Notes under the pieces: model-generated
Told to the model about the DNA's origin: nothing
Seen by the model: only the letters and a program-made list of their open reading frames with translations
Database searches by the model: none
NCBI GenBank assembly: GCA_026225945.1
Contig: JAMJFZ010000870.1
Coordinates: 1 to 64,000 of the forward strand
Origin: Cricetomys ansorgei
Lineage: Eukaryota > Chordata > Mammalia > Rodentia > Nesomyidae
DNA: 64,000 nucleotides
Direction of reading: 5' to 3'
Shown: piece after piece, positions 1 to 12,539 of the stretch
How the letters are laid out: every line of letters starts with the position of its first letter
How positions within the stretch are numbered: position 1 is the first letter of the stretch
Position numbers and translations under genes: made by a program

Positions 1-624
1 TTTTTTTTTTTTTTAAAGAAAATGTTGCCTGAATAAAATCCTAGACAAATGTCACATGGGTCAAAGAAATAAAGATGATAGTTGGTTTCTTTCTTTCCTT
101 TAAAAAAATAATAAAAAATAATAAAAATAAAGTCAAGGTCGCAAACTGACGTTTGAGCAGTTTCCAACGAGAGTCAAGAGAGGGCGGGGCAAAATAAATG
201 TAAAGTCAAATAGCCTGACTGAAAAAAACCAACCAACCAACCAACCAAAGTCAAACGAAAGAAAACCAAAAGCTCTCTACAGGCGTCTGTGCGCGTCCTC
301 CTTCTCCCTCGCAGGAGGGGCTAAGCATCCTGAGTGGCTTCTAATAAAGGCTCTCATGTCTGTGCGGATTCCATCCACTTACCAAGCAAGGACTCCTCCT
401 TTAGTAGGAAAGGGTGTAAGAGAAAGGAAGAGCGGGCAACGTGAGTCCATCATCAGAGTCGTAAATGACAAGAAAAAACACACACCTTCCTGTACAACGT
501 TAACCTTGGCCCTGGCCTTCCGGTTTGGGGTGCTCGGTGCTGGGAGCGCATGGATATTTCACTCAGGGAGACCTAACCTCGTCCACCTCGCCAGTACCTT
601 CCTGCCCAAATTGGGTCGGTCGGT

Positions 625-649
625 GGGTGGGGGTGGGGGTGGGGGCGGG
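625..649 (+). other. Strong G-quadruplex motif
   Basis: Five G-runs of 3, 5, 5, 5 and 3 bases are separated by single bases (T, T, T, C). One-base loops are the most stable class of G-quadruplex-forming sequence. It lies on the plus strand, which is the template strand for Srrm4 transcription. Confidence 0.8.
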
Positions 650-1157
650 ACTTTCCTGCATTGGTACCTGGAGCGAGGTACTGTAGAGACCTAGCCCTGT
701 CCTTCCAGGGGACACAGGAGTGGGAGCACGAACATGTGACTGGGAGGTTTAGAAGGACCTGGGTTACCAGGGAGTGCAGAGAGGCATCAGAGTCCTGTTT
801 GGACCGGCCTAGGAAGACCAGGGGTTTAGGTGGCCATGAGAGCAAGCCCTTGGGAGAGCATGTTTTTCTTCAACATTCAGGACCGGTTGTGGCTGAGAGG
901 ACACAGGGAATTTACTTCTGGCTCCCGGCCGTTGTACCACGTTTAGCTGTGGGCAAGAGGGATCCTTGACCTGGACTTTTTCTAGCAATGCATCTCTATG
1001 GGGAGGAGAAATCTGTGGGGTCAAGAGGTTACTTTCTGGAAACCACCCCTCAGACCACCCCGGGGTACTTGGGATCCCAGAATTCTCTATTTAAATGGTC
1101 CCTGAGCCTCCTTCTGGGGTTTATATCTTCTCCACAGAGCTGGTTTTCCATAAGCCT

Positions 1158-1391
1158 GTGGCTCTCCACCTTCCTAACGCTGCGACCCTTGAATACAGCT
1201 CCTCGTGTTGTGGTGACCCCCAACCATAGAATTATTTTAATTATTTTCATTGTTACTTCATTACTGTAATTTTGCTACTGTCATGATTCGAAATGTAAAT
1301 ATCTGATATGCAGACAATCTCAGATGACCCCTGTGAAAGGGTCCTTTGAATCCCTAAAGGGATCGTGACCCACAGGATGAGATCGACTGCC
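1158..1391 (+). mobile_element. URR1-like non-autonomous hAT-Charlie element
   Basis: The segment contains the diagnostic phrases of this rodent repeat: ACCTTCCTAACGCTGCGACC near the start, TGGTGACCCCCAACCATA, TGTAATTTTGCTACTGT, AATATCTGATATGCAGA, and a GTGACCCACAGG-type end. Three related copies occur in the window (12918-13066, 26803-26863, 43982-44181). The ends are degraded. The family name is from memory. Confidence 0.75.
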
Positions 1392-1736
1392 ACAAGCCAT
1401 CTCGTGTGGGCCATCTGAGCAGAATTGGAGTAGTCATGACGGGGTGTCCAAGTGTCTTTGGGTGGGACCCATCACACTGAAGGCGGTGACAGAGACGGGG
1501 GCCTGAGACCTTGGGGCAGATTCTTGCCCACTGCCATGTTGTGTTCCAGTGCTGGGAGGGGTCCAGGATTCTGAATGCAAAGGTGACTTTCATATCACCT
1601 TGAAGACATGTTTGCTGAAAGGGGGACATACTTTATTAGGCTTTCTGACTTTATGAGCATTTAGACATCTTGACTAATATTGGTGTCCTATAATCTGGCC
1701 CTGGGCCTTACACAGAGTAAAATGGGCTTTCCCATC

Positions 1737-1763
1737 AATAATAATAACAATAATAATAATAAT
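1737..1763. repeat. (AAT)n microsatellite
   Basis: A short run of AAT units interrupted by one AAC. Confidence 0.9.
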
Positions 1764-2774
1764 CTACTTTCCCCCAACTTTATCCCCTGCTTTGTAGACT
1801 TTCCGGGGGGGGGGGGCTTTAAGTCACTTCTGCCTTGAGGGGAGGTGTGGACACCTGTATTGTCATAGAGAGAACCCTAACACTTGGAATGCCAGCTACG
1901 GGGGCCACGAGGCAGGGATTTCTTAACGGTTTCTCCCAGGAGGTTGTGCAGTGGAATAAATAGCCTTAGCAAATCCTGTCTAGTGCAGTTCTGTTTTGAA
2001 CATATCACGATTACCTGGCTAGCTTTGCCTTGAAGGTGGGACCTCAAAATAAAGTGGCCAGGTAGAATTTTCTAGAGGAAGACCTCTTTTCATATAATAC
2101 ACAGACTCTACCCATTCAGCTCCTTCTAAATTGGGTGACATTTCTTTCCCACCTCTGATGTCCCATGGTCCCATGAACATTTCCTTTATTGCCCCTCTTA
2201 GGAATGAGAAACCATCATGACGGGGGAGCTAGAGCTGACTGTTCAGGCTGGGGTTTGGTCCAGGGAAAGGATCAAGGGCTCTTTGACCTGGAATGAATGG
2301 TGGGGTGGTCAGTCCTGGATGGGATGAGGCTGGCAGAGAGTTCAAAGACAGGTGTCTGGGGGTTGAGCGCTGTGTGGGATCTCGTGGCTTGCTCCCTGGG
2401 GCATCTAGACTGAGTTTTTCTTCTTCTTCAAGTGCTTTATCCTGGTATTGACTACAAATTTAAAAGCATTTTTTTTTCCTGGTATGTCATGGTTCTCTGT
2501 GAGCAAAGGCGTTGGGTATGAAGCCTCTCTCGACTGGTGTGTACGGAGGGGACCTCGCCTTCTGCACGCAGTCTGCCCCACAACCTGAGCCAACAGAGAT
2601 GTTAACAGAGTGTCTCCACCTGCCTATGACTTACGCACATACGGCTTGTGTGCTTGACCCGACAGCATGACCTGGGATGATGCTTTTCATCACCAGGAGA
2701 CAGAGATAAAGTTGTGCTGTGCTGTGCTCACTGGAAGGGTGCCAGGGTAACACAAACACACCAGCCTCTCCCCT

Positions 2775-3200
2775 TGTTTAAAAGTCCCTGCATCCTTCGG
2801 TTGAATCTAAGCTCACTGACATGAATTACAAACCTGCCTCACCCCACTTCATAAACCAACCCTGAGAACCTCACACATCACACTCTTCCACGCTTTCCCA
2901 AGTGGCTGCCCACAGTCCACGCGAACCAGCATGTTTCCTTGGCTTTGCTAACATGGACCACATTTCCATCTCCAGGTCATTTACACATCCTGCTTCCTCT
3001 GGCCAAAAAGAATCCTCCATTCTCCCTTACCCATCACCTTCTCTGACCACCTAGACCAGGCTAGTACAACAGTCGGTAACTACTCGCCCTAGATTAAATG
3101 CCTTGTTAGTCAGTAAAGGTGGTGACTTTTTGACTCTTGGTCTCTTAATCTACTTGTTGAGGGCAGGGGACGTGGCTGGTTTAGTGTTGTACCCCAGGTC
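2775..3200 (+). mobile_element. L2-like ancient LINE 3' remnant
   Basis: A pyrimidine-rich stretch follows the L2 3'-end theme: AAAGTCCCTGCATCCTTCGG, then a cytosine-rich tract with CACATCACACTCTTCCACG and CCAGCATGTTTCCTTGGC, then CTCCTTACCCATCACCTTC-like text. It is strongly diverged, so borders are approximate. Confidence 0.45.
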
Positions 3201-5849
3201 CCTCTAGCGCCTGCTTCAGGTCAGTGGCTCAGCAAATGTTGGTTAAGGACCCAAACTCCTCCATGGTCCTTTGGGAGCTTCAGGGACTCAGTCTTTGGTA
3301 GAATTGCCTGCGTGACCAGGCAGTCATGGAGTCTGCTCAGATGGTTGCCAGCTTTAGAGAAAAAAAAATTTCTTTTTGAGAAAGGACTCATTTCTATCAT
3401 AATGAAAACAGCTCCATAAAAATCCTGGAGTCTTGAAGCCAATTTAGGGTTGCATGTGTAAAGCCAAGGATTAAGCCTGGACTATAGTAGAAAGAGGGAA
3501 TTCCCCTTTGGTGTTTCGCTCCTGATTCCTCTCCGACCCAGGACAGCAGGAGTAGCACACGGAGGCTCTGGCTGCATATTCCCACCAGCAGGAGCTCCAG
3601 ATCTCAGGCGAGGATTTTGAGATCCACAGAGCCTTCCCATGCACTAGACAGGCTGCTGTACAACAGCCCCCCCCTTGCCTCCTTTGGTTTGCTCTGTTTC
3701 TCTGCAAGGTCAGGTCGAGAAAGAGGTACCTAGCCTTGAAATTCGTATACAAAGGGTTGCTAACTTTAATTGTAAGTCCCTTGGGCTAAGATATTTTTAA
3801 AAAGTCATCTCTGTAAGCCAGACAAAAGTCAGAAACCATCTACACCGGTCCCTGGAATGAAAGCAGTCCAGCTCCCATAGTATCGAGAGCTTGGCAGTGG
3901 AGGCTTGGTGGTGTTTCACGTCTCACTTTTATAACATATTCGGCATCACCGAACGGCCCCATTTGGCACGTGCACCACATTATTTGCCCCGCTTAGAGGA
4001 GGATATTGTGGCAGAGAAGAGCGAGCCATCTGAAGACATTCTAACTATTTGCTCATGTGAGCACTGTTCGGTTCTGTGTTTCTAGGTCTTGACAGACTCT
4101 GTTTGCACTTTCAGGTGGGCGGGATATACTGAAGCTGTCACTGGAGGCATCTGTGTCCTTTAATAGCCTTCCAGCCCCAGACTTCACCTTCTTCAGCATA
4201 CTCAGTTCACTCTAGAGGAAGAGGGGTGAAGAAGTCACAGTGGGAGGAGCCAAAGGCAGAGTGAGCTGGGGGGGCGGGGGCAGGTGGAATCAGGAGACTG
4301 GGTGCTGTGATGTGACAGCGGAGGCGTCTGTCTTCGTCCCTCTTGTCTCATCTCTGACTGTCTCCTTCATAACCAGATATTCCCTATGGCTCAGACGGTG
4401 CCAGCAGTCCCCACTGAGCACCATCGTGATTGGACGGCTCCTGTGTGTTCCTCTTGACACACGGCTGAGCTCACAGTCCTCTCATATTCCATCTGGTAGG
4501 GAAGCCTATGCGTGCAGGGATTCGGATCCTGCGTAACTGGCTGTACAATGGCCCCCTAAGTCCCTCACCAGCAGAAGCTATCACAGATCCATAATGGCCC
4601 TACAGTACCCCGGTTCCCCAGAACCCTCATACTGGTGTTCTCTTCTTTGGTCTGCCATAACCACCACCCCCTCCCATCTCTCTACCCTACTTCTTCCTGT
4701 CCTGTCTTCATAAGAGCCTGTCTCTGGGGAACGACAAGAAAGCCGAGCCTCTCTAAGAGTCGGCCGATTACCAAGTAAGCCAGTCTTATCTAACCTGAAC
4801 CCCCAGAAATTGAGGGCTAATGGCTTATTTCGAGAGATGGAGGAATTCCTTGTAGAGAAGAGGGAGCGAGAGTCAAATGAGAGGAAGCCTTAAACGGTCT
4901 GTTGTTAACACGCAGTGGAGCTTCACCCCAAGGAGGACTTGGGGGATTTGTGTGGACTTTGTACCCCAGACTTAACATCAACCCAAGAGGGACAGGGCTG
5001 GGTACTAAGGCACCAACCATTCAACACTCACGAGAAAGACTGTCCATAAGGGATGCCAGTTCCCTTCTGTGTTCAGACTGCTACATAGGCAGGCAGAGTG
5101 GGCCTTGGTGACCAGAGGATGCCATCTGGAAGCTGGCCATCAGCTGTGTGCCCTGAATCAGGCAGAATGGGGGTGATGTGTGGCAAATGTTTGCTTGGAT
5201 ACATCAGGTAGATCATGGAGACATACCGAGCCAACTGGCACTATTGTCATTAGCCAAACTGCCTTCAGCCCATTTAGTATGCTTGAAGATAAATGTGGAC
5301 GAACTTTCGACATGTGCTGCACACTGACGTTCATACAGCAACCCCACTTCTGGTTGTTTTTGTTTGTTTTTTTTTAATTGAACGATTAGATCTGGGCCCA
5401 TATTGCCTGGAAATGCTCAGCTTGAGAGAAATTGCAGCAGTGTGTCTGGTCCTCAGGGGTCCCTCCTATCCATCCCACTAGCTATGGTACCCTTGAGATA
5501 CCTGAGACCTTCTGCTCCAAAAGCCCAGCGCTACCCCGATCCCTCGGAAGCAACGTGAGCGCAGTATACCAGGCTGTTTCATGTCTCCCTTTTAGAACTA
5601 TGAAATGTATCATGCTTATTTCCCATCGTGGCCCTTTCCATCCTCCTTGGACCGTTACCAAGAAAAGGGACTAGGAGACCAGAGTCATTAAGCCACAACC
5701 AGACTCCACAAGGACAACAAATGCTTCCCTTCTGGGTCCTACAAGGTAACCTCATAGTTGAGGTTACTATTCATTTACTGTTACTATTGTAACATATGTT
5801 TACTGTATTGTAGAACCCAGAGGCCAGCATTGGGAGTCTTCCTCAGTCA

Positions 5850-6030
5850 CGCCCCACCTTCATTTTTGAGGCAGGCTCTCTCCCTGAACCCAAAGCTCAT
5901 CAGTGCGGCCACACTGGCTGACCAGCAAGCCCCAGGGATCTCCTGCTTCTGATTTCCCGGTGCCGGCGTTATGGGTGGGTACCACAGCACCCACTTTCCA
6001 TGTATGTGTGGGCTCTCACACTCAGACCGC
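5850..6030 (+). mobile_element. B4-like SINE fragment
   Basis: GAGGCAGGCTCTCTCCCTGAACCC is followed by a segment on animal B4/B1 lines: CTGGCTGACCAGCAAGCCCC, GATCTCCTGCTTCTG, GCCGGCGTTATGGGTGGGTA. This matches rodent B4-type SINE text with heavy divergence. Confidence 0.5.
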
Positions 6031-6359
6031 ATCTTTTTCAGCAGGCACTTAACGGGGACATCTCCACGGCCACCATTGTTATTAGAACAGACTGCTTCTC
6101 AGGAATCCATGGCCTCTGCGGGGAGAGAGGCTAGCAAATGTTTTCCCTTTCTTCCTTCGTCACTCCCCACAACCTAAACCCTCCCAATTCTTTTCTTTCT
6201 TTCTTTCAGTCTTGCACGCACCCTCTCACTCCATCTCCTGGTTCCTTAACACAGTGCTAACACTTGGGCTTTCCTAATAATTAATTAAATCCCCCCTGTA
6301 GGAGTTGCAGTTCCCCTGCACTTTTCTGGGAATCTCTCAGCCCTCCAGGGGAGCCGGCA

Positions 6360-6620
6360 CAGTTATTTATTGTTTTTGTTTCAAATCATTATTTAATCAA
6401 GAACTGAGAGGGGGAAAGGCAACCTCTCACTTACACTTCAAAATTTAATTTCGGCTGAATTCCGAGATCAAGAGGCAGCTCTGTCTAATAGGTTACAAAA
6501 ATACAATCAAGAGGAGAATTTCAATTAAACTGAACAAGTCCATTTACGGGGCTTCAAATGGCCCCATGGAGAGCGGGGGCTATAAATTTCTTTCTGCTGC
6601 TCTGCCATATGGGGAGCTGG
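6360..6620. promoter_or_regulatory. Candidate conserved non-coding element (AT-rich)
   Basis: A repeat-free block is dense in TAAT/ATTA and related motifs (TTATTTATTG, CATTATTTAATCAAG, AAATTTAATTTC, TTTCAATTAAAC) with CpGs scattered between. Such composition inside a GC-richer intron resembles developmental enhancers bound by homeodomain factors. Sequence alone does not show function; conservation was not tested. Confidence 0.3.
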
Positions 6621-7729
6621 GAAATCTCACATGCTATGAGGCAGAGCACGGTTTGTTCCTTAAGAAAACAATCCCTTTGTCTCTCCAAGACAGCAGGGGT
6701 GTTCTCCTTGCTAGCCTTCCTCCTTCTTTGACACTTATTAGAAAGAGAGCAAAAGAATGGATTCCTTGACCTGTTGAGGTTCATCTGGGAAGGCAGCAAG
6801 GGGAGGGTGGATGGGGAGAGATTGATTTTCTGGGGCTAAGGAAAAGAGAGTTCTTAGGACTTGGGCACCGAGCTCTGCAGCTGACACTGGTAAGGGGAGG
6901 TGGCTGGGCTCCTTCTTCCTTCCCTTTCAGTGAGACTCAGAAAGCAGTGAGAGCTTCTTGGTGGTCCTTTCTCACAAGCCTCACTGGAGGGCTCCCTGTC
7001 TACCAGCTTTTGAAGTTCTCCATATAAACCTTGTTAGACATTTTTTTCCCCCCAGCCCAGGTTGAAAGGAATATGAAGTAAGCTCAATAAATGAGTTTTC
7101 TACCCAGGTAAATTTTGTTCAGCTTAAAGAGGCATTTTTCCCCCCCAAGGTCATGCCCTTCCTACCTCTTCTGATGGTGAAATGATTCTTAGCTGATAAA
7201 AAAAAAAAAAAAAAGATGGTCGTTTCTTCTTTTCTTACTCAGCAAAGGTAAATCTTGACTATGCTATGTCATTTCTCATCCCCGAGTCCCCACGTGTCAC
7301 CTCCCTGTTCAGGACTGTGTCTCCTCTCTCCTGTGGTAAAGAGCTTGGGTGCCAAGGCTCCCAAGGGAGAGAGCAAGATGAGCCTGGGTGGAGGGGTCCA
7401 CGGGTCAGTGCCTGCCATGGCCAGTTCTCAGCCTCGCCTTTCCTGTCTATAGAACGAGAGGCACAGTTCCAACATGTCTTTCTCCAAGGGTTGCTGTCAA
7501 GTTCAGTGGTGGGTTTGGGGGCCAGAAAGGTCATTGCTGGGTTTATTTGGAGCCAAGTCTTTAAAAAGCTCCTGTGGTTAACAAATCACGTTAGCCTCTA
7601 CGATATGTGTGATGTGAGAGCCCAAGCTTTGAAATGAGTTTTCACACAGTAAATGCCGGACACATGGTCGGAGTACATAGTTATTCTTATCGATATTATC
7701 AATACTCTTGCTATTATTGTTACTGCATG

Positions 7730-8075
7730 TATGTTTGTGTGCATGTTCATGCTCACGCGTGTGGGCATGCACGTGGAAGCCAAACGTCAATGTCAGGTGT
7801 CTTCTGGATCCTCTGTACCTCAAGCCTCAATCTCTGTCTTTCTCTCTCGACCGATCGACGCATCTTTTTGGTCTCTCAATGATCCTGGAGGTCACCAGTT
7901 CAGCTAGACTGTCCGGCAAGCAAGCCCCAGGGGCCCTCTCGTATCTTTCCTCCCTGTTTTGGGGTCACAGGCACATACCATTGTGCTTAGCTTTTCCATG
8001 GGTGCTAGGGATCCAAAGCTTTGGGGTACTGACTGAGCTGTCTCTCCTGTGCTTACTGTGTATCTTAATAAGTGA
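7730..8075 (+). mobile_element. B4/B3-like SINE composite, degraded
   Basis: A GT-rich leader with GCATGCACGTGGAAGCC is followed by a text typical of rodent B4-like elements: GATCCTGGAGGTCACCAG, CGGCAAGCAAGCCCCAGGGG, GGGGTCACAGGCACATACCA, GGTGCTAGGGATCCAAAGC, and ACTGAGCTGTCTCTCCTG near the end. Confidence 0.5.
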
Positions 8076-8679
8076 ATAGATACCGTGTCTCATGGACCAC
8101 GGAAATAGTTTGAGATAATTATCCCACGATGATATTTACATGTAATTAAGTACCCAGCTCTCCAGGTCAGGCTCTCTGGCTTCTACAAGAAGTAGCTGCC
8201 TTTGATTTTTCTAGGCCACGGCTTTCTCATTCTATAGTAGACGTGTTGTCTCTTGACGAGCTATAATAAAAACATGAGGCAGTGGCGCGCGTAAACCATC
8301 TATCCTAGCACATAGTAGGTGCTTAGAGAAGAACAGTTACATAGTAGGTGCTCCAAAGCCCGGGTTTTAATCACAGGGACTCTTTTGCCTTCCTCAGCTT
8401 AACATTTTACAAAACTCTCTTCAACAGACTCCACATTCTCCTTTCGTCTGTTGGCATCTCTGCTACACTCTGCACGTGAGTGATACAGGACCACTGTTGG
8501 CCCTCATTGGAGGAGGAGGAAGGAATAGGTGCTTGCCTTTCTCCTTGGCTCTGGGTCAGTCCTTTCTCTAGCTCCCCCCTGGGCAGTTATGAGAGGCTTG
8601 ATGGAGAATGTCCACGCCGCAGGAAGAGAAAGGCCTCCACCAAACACTCGGGGTGGCCAACATCCCTGCCACCTGTCAC

Positions 8680-8775
8680 CCTCTCAATTGTGCTACCTTC
8701 CTGGGTTATTGTGCCTCCCCGAGCCTCACTTTTCCATCTACGAAATGGGTGATAATAACTATGCAAAATAGGTGG
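8680..8775 (+). mobile_element. MIR-like SINE fragment
   Basis: The MIR core theme (cytosine-rich, GAGCCTCACTTTTCCATCTA, then GAAATGGGTGATAATAACTA) is recognisable. Confidence 0.6.
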
Positions 8776-10360
8776 TGGCACCTGCCACATGATGATACTC
8801 CATTTCCTTCTACAAATGAGTCATTTCAAATTGATAAACTCCTACCCATCCTTCAGTGCCCAGCTCAAATATCCTCTTGTCATAAATCCCTCTCAGACAG
8901 CAAGACCCAAGTGTCTGATGCCTCCACTACATATTGTACTTCCTCCCACCACTGCCATGAGTGATACTTAGAGCAGTCAGCAGCTACTTGAATGTCAAGT
9001 ATATCCCATTGGAAGGCAGCCTTGGCACTGCAATGGATTGGTATTACTTTGTAGTGGACTGGAAGGTTGTCAGGGGAGGGAAGGGATAATTGGCTATCTG
9101 GGGATGGGATGAGGTGGTGAGATAACCTATTTACCAATGTGTGTATAATCATTTGCCTGTCTTAACAAGCATAGGAAGGACTAGAACCCATGGCCGTGAT
9201 CCTGCTCTAATTACTCTGACTGCTGGCTGGTTCCTTGAGATGCTCAGTGACCAAGCCAGAGAGAGCCTCTGATCACCTTTAACCAACCAGGATTCAGTTC
9301 AAAGTTGAGGCCTTAATTTGCATAGTCATGTATGCAAAAAATTCCTTTGATGTCATCCACCTGTCTCTTGACTGTTTTCTAAAGAGCTACATGTATGCAA
9401 TGCTGGGACCTGGGGCACAGGAGGCTCTAAAGTCTCCTATTCATCTCTAACATCTGTGTCTTGTCCTGATACTCGATCGCAAACCCTACCTCCAGTCTTC
9501 AGTTTTCCTTTCCATTGGCTAAATCCTGTTCATATTTAGTTTTCCGGGTCTCCATTACCTTCTCTGCCTTCCCCAATCCTAATGCCCTTTCTTGACAGAC
9601 AGCTTCTGCCTCGTCTCACTATCCATTGTCATGCCCAACCTTTCACTGTTGTCACCTAGTCCATCTTCCTCCTTAGCAGGCACAGACTTTCTTCCCTGTT
9701 CATCAAATCTCCAGAGCCAAATCCAAGCCCGACCTTCTATAGATGCTCAGTAGATGTGGATAGACTTGAAAGAATGAATTGATATATGATTTAGTGCAAA
9801 TGGCTTTGCTGTTTTATCTAATGGAGAAAAATCAGGGCTGGAACTCTTGGGAAGCCTGTGATATACCTGGGATATTCATTTCTGCCTTTGTAATGACAAA
9901 AAAAGGGCCAACTACAGTGGGAACATGGGGTCATATTTTGGAAGGTATTTAATGCTCCTAGGAGCCAGATGACCTCACGTGGGGTGAGAGTGTAGCCATG
10001 CTGGACACAGCCATTGTTTATGATGGTAAGAAAATCCTTCAGGAAGCAGGACCCTGAATCTCATCCCAGTTTACCCATTGGCTTTCCCAAGCTGGGAACT
10101 AAACTTTAGTTATTACTGTGACCTCTATTTCCCTGGCTGTTGTACCTATGATGCTGCAGGCATTATATAGAATTTTCCACTCACCAATTGCATTCTAAAA
10201 TGTTTATTTACAGCAAGTCATGATGACCTAATGAGTTTGAGGAAACAGACATAGAGAGGTGATATGACAAGCTCAAGGTTCCACAGAAGGGATCTAGAAT
10301 ATTATTTGAGTTTTGTCCCTGGACCAAGCATTAGGCTCAATGATTGTCTTTTGAAGAAGA

Positions 10361-10402
10361 AGCTGTATGTATGTATGTATGCATGCATGTATGAGTGAAT
10401 GT
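10361..10402. repeat. (GTAT)n/(GCAT)n microsatellite
   Basis: Tetranucleotide GTAT units pass into GCAT units and back to degenerate GTAT. Confidence 0.85.
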
Positions 10403-11524
10403 ATGTGTATATATTATCTATTTTTTACAGTTGAACTTTGAGCGTATAGAGGATTTGGCTGTATAATCATTATCCCCTGTTTTTAACAACCCCACCTTGC
10501 CAAAGTTATTTCTCTTATGGATCTCCAGTTTTATTCTTGATAACCAAGACAATGGGAGAGAGGTGAGCTCTTAAGGCCTCTTCCTTGAATATAAAGATGA
10601 GGCCTGGCTTTCAGCTCTTCTGACAGGGGTTCAGTTCCTGAGGGACACAGATGCTCTTGGGGAAAACATGGAGCATTGCACCTCACAGCCACCAAGAGCC
10701 TATGTTCTAGGAAAGAAACTGTCAAGAGCCAGTTTGGTAACATAACTGGTAAGTGACGGGAGGCAGATGTGGTTTTGGGCAACATCTTCACACATTTGAG
10801 CTTGTGGGAAACCATTTCAGGCAGGTGAGAAAATTTAAGTAAGATTGTCACTGGCACATTGTAGCTAAGGCCACTTGGGACTTCTAGGTAGGATACAACA
10901 GGAAGTCTAGCCAGCTATCGATAATTCAGGAACATTCTTCTGTCTCTTACTGCTCATCTATCATCACTTATACTTCTTCCACAAGTGAAGTAATAACACC
11001 TATTTCCTAGTTGAGGAAAGCTGAGGCTTGTGGACGTGTGTTACTTAGTTGATTAGTCAAGACTTGACCCCTGGCCTCTGGAATCCTTTAGGGCATTCAG
11101 AGATGAGCGAATGCAGGGTGTTTGACACTTTCATGTTCTCAGTATCCACAGACATCTTTGAGAAAAAGGTACTTAGGGAGAGTCCAGGGTGCTGCCAGAC
11201 AAGCAGAAGATTGGATCAAGTTAGACTCTAGTGACAGGAGTTGCCTTGATGTGAAGAAAAGATTTCCAGAGCCTCACTGGAAATACCAGATGTGTCAACC
11301 AGGCCCCTGTGTTGCTTATCACTGCTCCCCTCTGACCTTCCCACAACTCTTCCTCGCTTCTACCTCATCTTTCTCAGGGGACATCTCCTTGCATGTTTAA
11401 GTTCTCATGTAGCTGCTGTGTCGAGGCTGACTCTCTTCCTGTTTGTGTCTGTGTCCCCTCAGAGTCCACAAAAGGCCTCCACATACTTCCTCTTATTCGC
11501 TAGTCCCAACCACCTCAAATGAGA

Positions 11525-11640
11525 TCAGTGCCTCAAGCTTACCCAGTAAGGAAACTGAGGTGATGCAACTCGCCCAAAGCCACATGGCTGGGAATACGTG
11601 AAGCTAGTCTTAAATTCAGATCCGTCCCACACCAAGGTGT
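11525..11640 (-). mobile_element. MIR-like SINE fragment, antisense
   Basis: The reverse-complement MIR signature is present: AAGGAAACTGAGGTGATGCA, CTCGCCCAAAGCCACATGGC, then AAATTCAGATCCGTCCCACA. Confidence 0.65.
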
Positions 11641-12107
11641 TTGAGGTCACACACTGCTTCCTTCTTGTTGACATGAGGGAGGGTTTTATGCTTTTATTCA
11701 TTGCTTGGTCACTAAGTTGGATTGTCTCACTCTGTGACTCTGCCCCAGATCTGACCCTCTCTGAACTTTGATATTTCTGCCTCATCTGTGGGAGGGATGA
11801 GTGATGGAAGCTCTGCCCTCAACACGTAAGACACAGGTCATGTGCTGCAAGCTCAAATTTACAGGAGGAATCAGATCCCAGCTTGCGATCAATGCTGCCA
11901 GCCAGCTGGCACAAGAAATGCAGACTTTATATAAGAGCCAAAGTCCCTTTCCCACGTCAAAGGCCCTTTTCTTCCTCCTGCCCCTGAGAAAGCTGTATGC
12001 ATTTCACACACGTCATGCGGAGGCCGGCATCTGTGTTTCAACATCCCCCTGAAATATGAGCCTAGGTATTTTAATTTTTCTCCCTCCGCTCCCAAGTCCC
12101 CAAGCCG

Positions 12108-12215
12108 AGTGCTGTCAGAGGCTGGTGAATGATCATTTTGTTAATCGGTAATGAGATCTGGAGCGAGTGGGAAATTTTACCCAAACTGAATTAAAAGATA
12201 TCATACACACACTGC
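12108..12215 (-). promoter_or_regulatory. Srrm4: Candidate intronic element just downstream of exon 8 donor
   Basis: This AT-rich, repeat-free block lies about 70-180 nt into intron 8. It includes TGATCATTTTGTTAATCGG, TAATGAGATC, CTGAATTAAAAGATATCA. Conserved intronic blocks at this distance from an exon often influence splicing. This is position-based inference only. Confidence 0.25.
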
Positions 12216-12286
12216 CCTGAACTTGGACCTCCACCTCCCACAAGAGTCACGCCAAGGCTGGCGGAGGGGCTGTGCGGAATACTTAC

Positions 12287-12446
12287 TACACCCCTGGCTG
12301 ACAGGAAGCCGAGCCTCTGGAGGGGCTGGCTGGGCAGGTGGCTGGACCGGGCCTCTGGGCTGCTGACCTTGCAGTGGTTCTTGGAGCAGCGGCGGGAGTG
12401 TGTTCGGTGGGATTTCCGCCCTTCCTCGGGAGATCGGCCTCGGTGC
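12287..12446 (-). CDS. Srrm4: Srrm4 exon 8 (Arg/Ser-rich segment; phase 2 in, phase 0 out)
   Basis: Read on the minus strand, an acceptor CTCCCCAG precedes the exon at 12447 and a donor GTAAGT follows at 12286-12281. The exon is 160 bp. Its first base completes an Arg codon split with exon 7; 53 full codons follow, beginning HRGRSPEEGR, through SRRCSKNHCKVSSPEARSS, to LGFLSARGV. The segment matches SRRM4 as I recall it, with one residue more than the human version around CKVSSPEA. RS and SR dipeptides and Ser/Pro pairs suit nuclear-speckle proteins phosphorylated by SR kinases. This is the only exon in the window that changes phase, so skipping it would shift the frame. If the donor is not used the frame stays open to a stop at 12191-12193. 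The last exonic base is A, a slightly weak donor context. Confidence 0.93.
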
Positions 12447-12535
12447 CTGGGGAGCAAGGAGGAGATTTCTAAAGGCCTTCTGAAGTGAGCACGGCGGAAA
12501 GAAGGCTGGGAAACCCACGTGTCATCTGGGAATGA

Positions 12536-12539
<4 letters not shown>

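Larger units (their letters stand above)
1..12286 (-). other. Srrm4: Intron 8 of Srrm4, 3' part outside window
   Basis: There is no coding exon here on the minus strand. I looked for the expected continuation of SRRM4 (Ser/Gly-rich, then long Arg/Ser repeats) and saw neither it nor the dense Ser/Arg codon pattern it would give. Contents are old interspersed repeats (URR1-like at 1158-1391, L2-like near 2775-3200, B4-like at 5850-6030 and 7730-8075, MIR-like at 8680-8775, 10150-10320, 10975-11080 and 11525-11640), short simple repeats, a G-quadruplex motif at 625-649, and an AT-rich block at 6360-6620. Nothing assignable was seen in 3200-5800 or in most of 9000-10100. Confidence 0.75.

Noticed and set aside
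1..60. Poly(T) at the left edge with AATAAA nearby as a polyadenylation signal or retrocopy end
   Set aside because: The AATAAA is on the plus strand and the T tract does not sit in the right relation for either strand. It is ordinary A/T-rich intron sequence.
1..12286. Downstream SRRM4 exons (C-terminal RS and eMIC region)
   Set aside because: I searched for the Ser/Gly continuation and for dense Ser/Arg coding sequence on the minus strand and found neither, so these exons are taken to lie beyond the left edge.
12201..12518. 105-codon alternative frame across exon 8
   Set aside because: It is an out-of-frame reading of exon 8 and its flanks, with proline-rich composition caused by GC content.
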